Positions 56,199-64,000 of a DNA stretch of 64,000 nt are shown piece by piece (positions within the stretch are counted from its first letter, which is position 1; each line of letters opens with the position of its first letter). The notes beneath the pieces are model-generated. The model was not told where the DNA came from, made no database searches, and saw nothing but the letters and a program-made list of their open reading frames with translations. The DNA comes from Hypomyces perniciosus (lineage: Eukaryota; Ascomycota; Sordariomycetes; Hypocreales; Hypocreaceae): assembly GCA_008477525.1 (NCBI GenBank), contig SPDT01000006.1:1453501-1517500 (forward strand), given 5' to 3'. A program made the translations under genes and the position numbers.

Positions 56199-58013
56199 GC
56201 CATGGTTCGCGACTCAGAAGGTAAATATGAAGCTATCGACTTCAGGGAGACTGCGCCGGCCGCAGCTTTTGAAGACATGTACAAAAATAATACCAGCGCG
56301 AGTGTCCGCGGTGGACTAGCAGTTGGTGTTCCGAGCGAAGTTCGGGGTTTAGAATACATTCATACGAAATATGGTGTAAGTGCTATTCGTCTCTAACGCA
56401 CCCCCGTTGCGGTCCTTTCAGTTGTTCACTGTCTTTCAGGTCCTTCCATGGAAGACGGTTATGCAAGGTGCCATTCACGTCGCCCGAAATGGATTTCAAG
56501 GTCTGTCACAGAAGTGCCCTCAACCCGTTGCTGGCATTCTTGCTGATAGATGATGATTCAGTCTCGAGCGATTTCGTTCGCTACATGGGCAAGACAGTCA
56601 AGACGAATGGAAATACTTTCTTAAAATCCGACCCGACATGGGCCTCTGACTTTGCACCTGACGGTGAGCACCAAATGAATAGCCCTTAAAGTGACCAGAA
56701 GCTAATCAAGATGTAGGGGACCTTGTCAAGGAAGGCGCCCGGATGACAAGGAAGCTCTATGCTGCGTAAGTGGCCTCATTATCAGCGTTCCTGGTCTATA
56801 AATGAACAGCCCGCTTACCATTTCGTCGTGTAGGACACTGGAAAAGATCGCAGAACGAGGGCCTGACGCTTTCTACTCTGGCGAGATAGGTGAGTCACTG
56901 AATCGAAAGGTGTCAGGAGGACGCCCACAGCTGACGTCTCACAGCAAAGGCAATCGTTGACTTCGTTCAAGAGACTGGTGGCACAATGACGCTGGAGGAC
57001 ATGAAGAATTACACAATCGTCACCCGCCCAGTGAAGAGTGTTACATACCGAGATCTAAAACTGCACGGCATTGGCTCACCTGCTGGTGGCGCTGTCAGCC
57101 TCCAAATCCTCAAGGTCATGGAGCAGTTCGACCCAACTGACTGGTCAGACGTCAATCTGTCCATCCACCGTTTCACAGAGGCCATGCGTTTCGGTTACGC
57201 CGCCCGCATCAGCCTCGGCGATCCAGAGTTTGTGGATGGCGATGTCCAGGCCTTCGAGGACCAGATGTTGGATCCAAAGAACTTGACGCTCATTCGGGAG
57301 CGAATATCGGACAATCAAACCCATCCCCCCCAGTATTACAACCCGGAGACGTTTTACGTGCCTGATAGCCATGGGACGTCGCACATCGTTGCGATGGACG
57401 AGTCTGGCATGGCAATCTCCCTCACCACAACCGTCAACCTCCTCTTCGGTGCTGAAATCATGGAGCCCAAGACCGGCATCATCCTGTGCGTCTTCCGACT
57501 CCCTCCTATCCGTTTTCGTATGCGCCCTTGCTAACAAATATGTCCAGGAACAACGAAATGAACGACTTCTCCATCCCCGGCGTCAGCAACGAATTCGGCT
57601 TCGCTCCCTCTGTCGCAAACTACATCCGCCCCGGCAAACGCCCCCTATCTTCCATTACTCCCATCATCGCTGAATTCCCCAATGGCACCCTCTACGCCGC
57701 CATTGGCTCCGCTGGCGGCTCCCGCATCATCTCCGCCACCGCCCAGACCCTCTGGCATGTCCTTGACCACAATATGACCATGACTGAGGCCCTACTGCAC
57801 CCACGCATTCATGACCAGGTCATCCCGAACACGGTCCTGGTCGAGGAAACGTTCGACGACTCCGTGGCCGAGGCGCTGGAGGAGAGGGGCCATAATGTGA
57901 CGCGGATGAAGCCTGGACTCAGTGCTGTGCAGGGCGTGAGGAGACTGTTTGATGGATCGTTCGAGGCGGCTAGCGAGCCAAGACAGAAGAACAGTGGAGG
58001 ATACACTTTATAG
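56199..58013 (+). pseudogene. Gamma-glutamyltranspeptidase, main part (interrupted gene)
   Basis: Seven exons: 56199-56375, 56440-56500, 56562-56663, 56717-56765, 56834-56889, 56945-57485, 57548-58013. All junctions keep frame. The family blocks follow in order: FAMVRDSEGKYEAIDFRETAPAAA, GVPSEVRGLE, VLPWKTVMQGAIHVARNG, DPTWASDFAPDG, GTMTLEDMKNY. The autocatalytic Thr lies in SHGTSHIVAMDESGMAIS, followed by NNEMNDFS and the Gly-rich SAGGSRII. The catalytic subunit is thus intact, but the first ~120 residues lie beyond an insertion, so a full enzyme (glutathione gamma-glutamyl hydrolysis/transfer at the cell exterior or vacuole) is unlikely unless the insertion is spliced out. Initiation at the ATG at 56202 would give a protein lacking signal and large-subunit start. 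Confidence 0.85.
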
Positions 58014-58273
58014 ATGGGTTCAGGAAGATCCCCGTTGCTGCGTTGATACCCGTCCGTCGGTATTAGACATCTAGATAATGACTTGATGATGATGAATGAA
58101 TCTCATTATGCCCAGAAGGACTGGTGATAGAATGATTGAATTTCTCTATATTCCTGCCCCTTTGCAGTGTTTAGTATCGATAGTATGCCTACAACTCGCC
58201 AACCCGTCTATGAAAATAGGAAAAAAGGGGGTATCTCCTGGTCTATACACCGTGATAACATGTTTCCGAAACT

Positions 58274-60067
58274 TCACTTTCTTTTTCTAAGAGCCACCAG
58301 CCGATCCATCTCGGCCAGCCATTTTTTTGCAAACTCCTCCTCGGTGAATCTCTTTGCCGACTGTCTAGCCCGCAGACGAACGGCAAGGGTGTCGGGGATG
58401 GACAAGGCCTTTTCGTAGCCCGCTGCAAACCCTTCGGCCGTCGTAGCATGAAACCCTTTTTGTATAATTAGAAACTGAAAATACAGAGGGGATGGAATGC
58501 TTCAGCTTACCGGTTGGCTGGCCATCAACTTCTGTCACGATATCCAGCTTTGGTCCACCACTATCATGAACGACGGAAATGAGGCCGGCAGCTTGGTACT
58601 CGACGACACCTATTCCAAAGTGTTCATTCCACATTCCATTCACACCTACTGATGCCTTCCGCAACCATTCCAGGATCTCTGGCCACGAGGCATCCAGATG
58701 GAATTCAACGCGATCCTTAATGCGAAGCTCGTTGGCCATGAGTCTTAGTTTGTAGACTCTCTTGGAGTCGGAGTCGTCGCGGACACTCCCAACAAGCACC
58801 AAGCGCGCCTTTTCTGCAGCCTCGGATTTGGTCTTGAGGAAATCAGCAAATGATTGAAGAATCAGTTGGTGGTTCTTCTCGGGACGGAACTGCGCAATGT
58901 AAATGATCACTGGTTCCCGTTTTTTCTCACTCTCTTCTGACACCTCTACTTCTTGCTCCAGCTCGCTCACTGCCACAGGAGGGTAGACAACTGCAATGGG
59001 ATTGTGCTTGTCCTTCTTCTTTCGATATGGACCCCACAAGCTCTTCACATGGCCTTGGGTCCATGTGGAATTGGTCATGACGACATCAATGGACGATCCA
59101 ACCAAGGAGTAAATTTGCGCGAAGAGTTGCCAGTATGCTTTTTTGACTGTCCCCCTAGTGCCTGTCCCCTGTCCAGCGTTGATACCTTGAGAACCTACAA
59201 CCGAGGAGGGATCGAGAGAGTCCAGCATATCCGTGGAGATCGTTGGGTAATGCACATAAGCACCAGTGGGCACATTGCGGAACAAGAACTTAGAGAGACC
59301 GAGAGCAAAGGCATAACCCATGGTGTCGATGAAAATGTCTGGCACTACCAGCGAGAAGGCGTCCCAAGCCAGAATCATCGAGCCCAGGGATTGGCCCAGA
59401 AGAGTGAAATGCGGCCATGTCGAGGCGAGGACCCAGTGTCTCTTGGAAAGATAGAGGAATTGGACTGTAGGGGGGTGGAGATGGATGTTGAACCGACTCT
59501 TTTTGGGGAGTCGTAAGTAAGTTGGTTCTATTGTTGGGGCGTTGGACTAGCCTTACCTTGACTCGGGCCAGGATAATGTCCTTGGTTGCGTCGTGGTCTC
59601 CTGTGTAGACAATGCACTTTGCGTTTGGCCATCGATCCTGTGTTGCCCGAATGGCCGCCCAAAGAACTCGCTCTCCACCACCTCCGGCATTGCTTTCCGA
59701 CGTAAGTCACTTGGGAGAGCCGGGTCTTCAGGCGAGAGACGACATACCAGAATGGATGAAAGAAACCTACGATACCATCCCACTCTTGAGTGTCCTTGGA
59801 ACCATCTTTCGAAGTGCCCGCCTCCAATCCCTTGTTCTGTTTCAAGTACTTTGCCTGTTCCTCGTTCATCACAGCAATTAGGTGTGTTCGTCGACCGTCC
59901 GTCTTTTTCCGCAGAACCCAACCGAGACCAGCTCCGACAGCTGGTACAAGAACAATGAAAATCACCGGCAAGGTTGCTACGAATATCGCAGCAAATGCTA
60001 GGGTCCGCGGCTCGAGCCCGAAGGAGAATGGCTGCCCGCCATCTGGGGCTGCACGGGTATCCGCCAT
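58274..60067 (-). CDS. alg11: ALG11 alpha-1,2-mannosyltransferase
   Basis: Four exons: 60067-59748, 59692-59557, 59498-58511, 58455-58274; 541 aa. It adds the fourth and fifth mannose to Man3GlcNAc2-PP-dolichol on the cytosolic ER face. There is an N-terminal membrane segment (LAFAAIFVATLPVIFIVLVPAVGAGLGW). The Gly-rich donor-side loop CNAGGGGERVLW spans the first splice, then VYTGDHDATKD, TMGYAF and AYVHYPTISTDM. The GT4 fold ends with IYIAQFRPEKNHQLIL, the catalytic E-x7-E region NEHFGIGVVEYQAAGLISVVHDSGGPKLDIV and the C-terminal EEFAKKWLAEMDRLVALRKRK. The start was chosen at MADTRAAP. Confidence 0.95.
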
Positions 60068-60622
60068 GGGAAATTCGTGAAAGAAAATACACTCGATTCG
60101 ATTGTTCGTAATGCACGGTCGGAGGAGGGGCCTAGACGGTTTTTGGCTTGTAATGCCACAAGCTGGAAGAGACAGCAGCAAGGAGCATCGCGGGAGTTGC
60201 AGGAGAGAGAGATGATAGAAGCATGTGGGGGAGTGTATTCGTATGACTTGCTACGTAGTATGTAACAGCTTGGCCACGTCTGAAGCAAGGGACAAGGTAC
60301 AAGGGTTGATGCGGGTCTTGGCTCTTCAATGATTACTGGCCCCCCTGTGAGGCTCGCTGTGGCGCCAGCTGTGGAACTCGGCTCAGCGCTGTGCTAGGCT
60401 AGCTTTCCACTGCTCAACTGCTGTCCAGGCTTCTAGGCCTGCTGTGGCGTGTTCCAGGTGGGATCCACTCACGGGACTTCACTTCGTTTTATCTCGTGAT
60501 AGGTACGAAGTAGAGCTGCCATTCATCATCTGCCATACTCAGCTGCCATCAACAGATTGGGCCTCATTCGATTTAATTCGCACGCTCCTCAGACGGCTAA
60601 CAGCCACAAGGCATGGCTCGTC
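60068..60622. other. Intergenic, divergent promoters
   Basis: About 555 bp between ALG11 and COX18. TACGAAGTA near 60502. The COX18 frame is open upstream to 60557 but begins with TTG. No gene seen. Confidence 0.5.
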
Positions 60623-61660
60623 ATGTTGCTCTTCCACAGAACGGCCAGAAACTTTACAGCCCTCGGTAGTCGGGCCTCGCCAATTCGACAGGTTTCAGCA
60701 CCCCTCACATCTCATATCAAGGCCATCCCAGGACGCCGGAACTTTCATCTCAGCACAGTGGGGGATGCCGTTTTATGGACTGCGGATAGTATCACCTTCA
60801 TCCACCATGCGGGCCTGCCATGGTATATCTCGATTCCTCTAGTAGCCTTGGGCGTCAATTTCTCCTTCAGACTGCCTATTCAATATTACACCCGCCGCCT
60901 GGTCATTACAAGAAACAAGTTGACTCCACTCGTCACAGCCTGGAGCTCACGCCATGCCGGAACTGTGCCTCGCGGTCAGGGTGAACAGGCAGAACGGCTC
61001 TGGAGGCTACGAGTTGCTGGCCTGACGGAAAGGTCACGCGCGAGAATCTACAAGGCCTGGGGCGTTCAGAGATGGAAGTCCTTTGCCCCGTTCCTGAGCA
61101 TGGCTCCCTTTATCATTGTTTCGGAAGCCCTTAGACGACTTTGTGGTGCACCGATGGGATGGATCAGTCATTCTATTGGATTGGCAAACGTTGAGGGTGT
61201 CTCATCGGTCGTGGAGACTTCCCGCCATTTCCTTGATGAATCTCTCGTCGACGGTGGCTGTCTTTGGTTCACAGACCTGACTGCAATGGACCCTTACTAT
61301 GCGCTCCCAGTTCTCTGCTCAGCATTGCTCGCTCGAACGTCGTGGGGAAGGCTTTCAAAGGACCAGCTTCGGGCTCTTCTGACCATTGATTCATCCAAGA
61401 CGCCGCAAACTCCGATATCTAGGATCCAAACCGCAGTGGGTCGAACATTACTTCTCATGCCTCTCTTCCCTATCCTCTTCGCCGATCTGCCTAGTGCCAT
61501 CTTCTTATACTGGGCATCGACGTTTGCCCTCAACGACGTCAACGAAGTTATTCTGAAAAGAATAATGCCCAAATCTTCAACAAAATTAACCGCCACGCTA
61601 AAAGCGCCCATAGTTTTGCCATATCTGAGAGGAACAATCTCGCAGGTGCAAGACAAATAG
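60623..61660 (+). CDS. cox18: COX18/Oxa1-family mitochondrial insertase
   Basis: Single exon, 345 aa from the first ATG at 60623; upstream codons to 60557 are open but lack ATG. The N-terminus is Arg/Ser-rich (MLLFHRTARNFTALGSRAS), a probable presequence. Then comes an Oxa1-type membrane core: WYISIPLVALGVNFSFRLPIQYYTRR, FAPFLSMAPFIIVSEALRRLCG, LTAMDPYYALPVLCSALLA and LLLMPLFPILFADLPSAIFLYWASTF. Spacing and the WFTDLTAMDPYY motif fit Cox18, which exports the C-tail of Cox2 across the inner membrane. It is one of two cytochrome-oxidase assembly genes in the window (with COX11). Confidence 0.9.
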   Translation: MLLFHRTARNFTALGSRASPIRQVSAPLTSHIKAIPGRRNFHLSTVGDAVLWTADSITFIHHAGLPWYISIPLVALGVNFSFRLPIQYYTRRLVITRNKLTPLVTAWSSRHAGTVPRGQGEQAERLWRLRVAGLTERSRARIYKAWGVQRWKSFAPFLSMAPFIIVSEALRRLCGAPMGWISHSIGLANVEGVSSVVETSRHFLDESLVDGGCLWFTDLTAMDPYYALPVLCSALLARTSWGRLSKDQLRALLTIDSSKTPQTPISRIQTAVGRTLLLMPLFPILFADLPSAIFLYWASTFALNDVNEVILKRIMPKSSTKLTATLKAPIVLPYLRGTISQVQDK

Positions 61661-61825
61661 AAATAGACTCGATTGAACTTGTAAGGAAAAGTCAGAGCGT
61701 CAGGCGATTCAAACCCTATGTACATAACATATTCTCGCAACGTCGCGGCTGTATACCCATGGAAAACTCCCAGAAAACGCCGTGTATGAACATAATCAAC
61801 CCAGTTGTATATCGAGCATCCGAAT

Positions 61826-62689
61826 TCAACCCACGAAGATGGCTAGAAGGACAATAGTCAAAATTACGGCAAGGATAAGCAACAGGCAGCAGCCCTTGTT
61901 GCGAGCTGCCTTCTGGTACCGGGCTGCCTGGCGAGTCTCCACGTCTGCCCCTCGGGAGTTGTCATGGACGGTCTCTATGTTCTCGGAGATTGTGCCTAAT
62001 TGCGCGCCTTGCTCGCTGACAATCTGCGCCACTTGTCGGAATAGAACATTCAGGTCGCCAACACCCTGTTCGATGTTGCGGATCTCTTCCTCGCGCTCGA
62101 TGATTAAGGCTTCTTGGAAATCCACCTCATCCTGTGGCGCTAGCTGGGACAGCTCCTGTTGTTGCAGGAGCTGTTGCTGTTCTAGTGGGACGTCGCCTGC
62201 GGTTGTTGATTCTGAGGCATACGCTTCACGGGCTGCGGTCACGGAGGCACGCTCCTTTTCTAAGGCCTTCCGTTGCAAGCTTTGGAATTCCTGGAGGGCC
62301 GTCTGGAAGTCGCTCGAGACTTTTGTTTGCTCGTACTTTTGCTGCTTCTAATCACAGCTGTTAGTAAATGGATAGATATGTGACATGCTGCGCCACTCTA
62401 GGACAAAACGCACCGTGAGGTCCTCCCATGTCTGGAGTTTCTTAACACCATCGCCAATCTCTTTGCAGATTTCCCGAGACTTCTCCATGGTGCTGTGGAC
62501 TCGCTCCCGCAGGCGAGGGGTGTCCTTCTTCGTCCCAAGGACGTTGACATCGTTGGCGAGTTTGCGATTGTTGCTTAGAAGCGACTGGAGCTTGTTCTTC
62601 AGCTCATATTGCAGTTGTTGGAACTCGGGGTCGTCGCTGTAGCCGCTGCGACGACCGGCCTCGAGGCTCGACAGTTGATCGTATGACAT
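61826..62689 (-). CDS. Pep12-like syntaxin (Qa-SNARE)
   Basis: Two exons, 62689-62414 and 62347-61826 (66-nt intron, phase 0), 265 aa. An N-terminal Habc-like helical bundle (SSLEAGRRSGYSDDPEFQQLQYEL...) is followed by a Gln-rich linker (LEQQQLLQQQELS). The SNARE helix spans ~180-240 (ALIIEREEEIRNIEQGVGDLNVLFRQVAQIVSEQGAQLGTISENIE), with the zero-layer Gln in FRQVAQIV. It ends in the C-terminal anchor CCLLLILAVILTIVLLAIFVG. Fungal Pep12-type syntaxins act at the endosome with Vti1, which is encoded at 21424-22220. Tlg2 or Vam3 relatives remain possible. Confidence 0.9.
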
Positions 62690-63149
62690 GTTGACAGCGC
62701 TGGAAGGAGAGTGACAGAATCGCTTTGGATATGCGAGAGGGAAGGAAAGAAAGAGAGACCGAAAGACAAATTATTAAGGCTTGAAAGCGGCGAGGATGAC
62801 CGGCTTCGTGCCCTTGATGGATAGAATTGCGATCCCTTCTGGAGGGGAGGCAGCGGTTGGCTGGGATATCTTGGCTGGAGGTACGAAGTACTTCGTACCG
62901 ATTGACGCAACTACCTACGTAACCGCCACCGCCGAGCACGAGGAGACTCTGCGACAGCGCACCAATCAGAGGCGGCGCCAGCCATTCCGCCTGCTCTTAT
63001 CGCCACGTGATCGATCGCGATAGAGTCTGGCTTGGCGCGTTTAGTCCCGTAGCTTTGCCTGGTTGCTGGCTGGTGATTTTTATTTACTGTTCGAGTGGAA
63101 GACTGCGTCCTCAACCAGACAGCTTTTTTCCAAGCAATGCGCCGTGATC
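62690..63149. promoter_or_regulatory. Divergent promoter of the syntaxin and NDC1 genes
   Basis: 460 bp between divergent starts. It includes a perfect 16-nt palindrome TACGAAGTACTTCGTA at 62882-62897, of the dispersed motif family, and a TGATCGATCGCGATA stretch near 63008-63022. Role in expression is unknown. Confidence 0.45.
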
Positions 63150-64000
63150 ATGGCGGTCAAACAAGTGCGAAGGGCTCCTTACAAGGACACTTTGCAACCC
63201 GCCTTGCATAGACGTTTTTCTTCAACAGCCATCCTCTTGTTAGCTGTGTCGTACCTGGAGTCTCTCTTCTTGGTTCCCTGGACCTCCTGTCAGCATCCCG
63301 CATTGTCTTCATCTGCAAGCATTGCTAACGTGTACTCATAGACTTCTGGTCTTGGTTTCCTCTCGGTCCTGCAGGCTTTCGAACCCTGCTCGTGTTCTTC
63401 TGTGGCATTGCGATCCTCATTCTTCGAATCGCGAATTACCATGTTGGTATAAAGACAACTGGGTCTGGGTGGCTCTCTCTCGCCTCTTCGCTCCTCAGCC
63501 TCAGAACGTATGAGACTGGCTTCTGGTACGGCGTGTCGAGCTTGCTTTACTGCCATATCTACCTGGGAACAAGGTCGGAGGAAACGAATTTGCAGTGGGT
63601 CACCTACTTCCACGGCGATCGCGCAAGACTGAACGAGCGCCCCGTATTCTTGGCTTGCTACATGGTCACCTTTGCGTTGCTGCAAACGATTGCGCACTAC
63701 AGGTCCGATATCGACCGTCTCGACCTTGATTTGTCGGCGAAGAAGTCGTCCGCTCAAAAGAACTTGGGAATCCGACCCAACTCGTTCCAAGCTGTTCTGC
63801 TGGAGCTCCCAGTGGCCCTTCTTGATACCTTTAAGCAATCCGTCGCAGCTTTGCCTCTAACCTTGATCTTATACTTCCTGTTCATGAGATCATTTGCTTG
63901 GTCTTGGACATTGATGTTCCTTCGTCCATTTTATAATCTGCCCAAAACCAGCATGCTCCCACCATCTTGGCCGTCGGACATCTACCTAATGACTCGCTGC
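63150..64000 (+). CDS. ndc1: NDC1-type nuclear pore membrane protein, 5' part
   Basis: Exons 63150-63288 and 63342->64000 (53-nt intron, phase 1); 265 residues visible, continuing off the window. It starts MAVKQVRRAPYKDTLQPALHRRF and has four or more hydrophobic segments: TAILLLAVSYLESLFLVPW, FRTLLVFFCGIAILILRI, VFLACYMVTFALLQTIAHY, LPLTLILYFLFMRS. WFPLGPAGFRTLL and the HGDRARLNERPVF loop match fungal Ndc1, which anchors nuclear pores and the spindle pole body. The rest lies outside the window. Confidence 0.85.

Noticed and set aside
60557..60622. N-terminal extension of COX18
   Set aside because: The upstream codons begin with TTG; the first ATG is 60623.

Overview
The window is nuclear DNA from a filamentous ascomycete, most likely a sordariomycete of the Hypocreales type. 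The evidence is short phase-consistent introns (about 45-110 bp, GTRNGT donors, CTAAC-type branch points, YAG acceptors), close but separate genes on both strands, and protein families with a Pezizomycotina flavour (Zn2Cys6 regulator, 2EXR, PARP of the fungal UBC-fusion type, fungal Arp3 insert). I rebuilt exon structures by hand; nearly every multi-exon model sums to a multiple of three and keeps frame. Species assignment is inference.

Layout. 1-2.75 kb: 5' part of a PARP-family ADP-ribosyltransferase (minus) running off the left edge. 4-5.9 kb: type II membrane protein of unknown role. 6.2-7.1 kb: small SET-domain protein. 7.1-11.2 kb: gene-poor. 11.2-14.3 kb: large Pro/Met-rich protein not recognised. 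15.6-20 kb: ribosomal protein L26, COX11 and a FAD amine-oxidase-like enzyme, all minus. 21.4-28.1 kb: VTI1 SNARE, SCD6/LSM14-type translation repressor and RQC1/TCF25, all plus. 28.1-30.3 kb: gene-poor and rich in a TACGGAGTA-type palindrome. 30.3-36 kb: Zn2Cys6 regulator, NmrA-like reductase, SCP2-type thiolase. 36.4-38.7 kb: decayed zone with a frameshifted 2EXR gene, a broken Tc1/mariner copy, a hairpin and an orphan coding-like scrap. 39.1-42.4 kb: ATX1 copper chaperone and a zinc alcohol dehydrogenase. 43-54.1 kb: ARP3, taspase-like asparaginase, TFB4, UNC-45/CRO1-type chaperone, TRM2. 55-58 kb: a gamma-glutamyltranspeptidase gene split by an ~0.84 kb insertion flanked by a duplicated 10-mer; the insertion carries an array of palindromic repeats. 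58.3-62.7 kb: ALG11, COX18, PEP12-like syntaxin. 63.15 kb to the edge: 5' part of the NDC1 nucleoporin.

Most genes are unlinked housekeeping genes: mitochondrial cytochrome oxidase biogenesis (COX11, COX18), SNARE trafficking (VTI1, PEP12-like), RNA and translation control (SCD6, RQC1, TRM2, L26), N-glycosylation (ALG11), TFIIH (TFB4) and actin (ARP3, CRO1). I see no biosynthetic gene cluster. The most unusual material is the insertion and its palindromic repeat array in the GGT gene, and a short palindrome family (TACTCCGTA/TACGGAGTA/TACGAAGTA) scattered almost only between genes.
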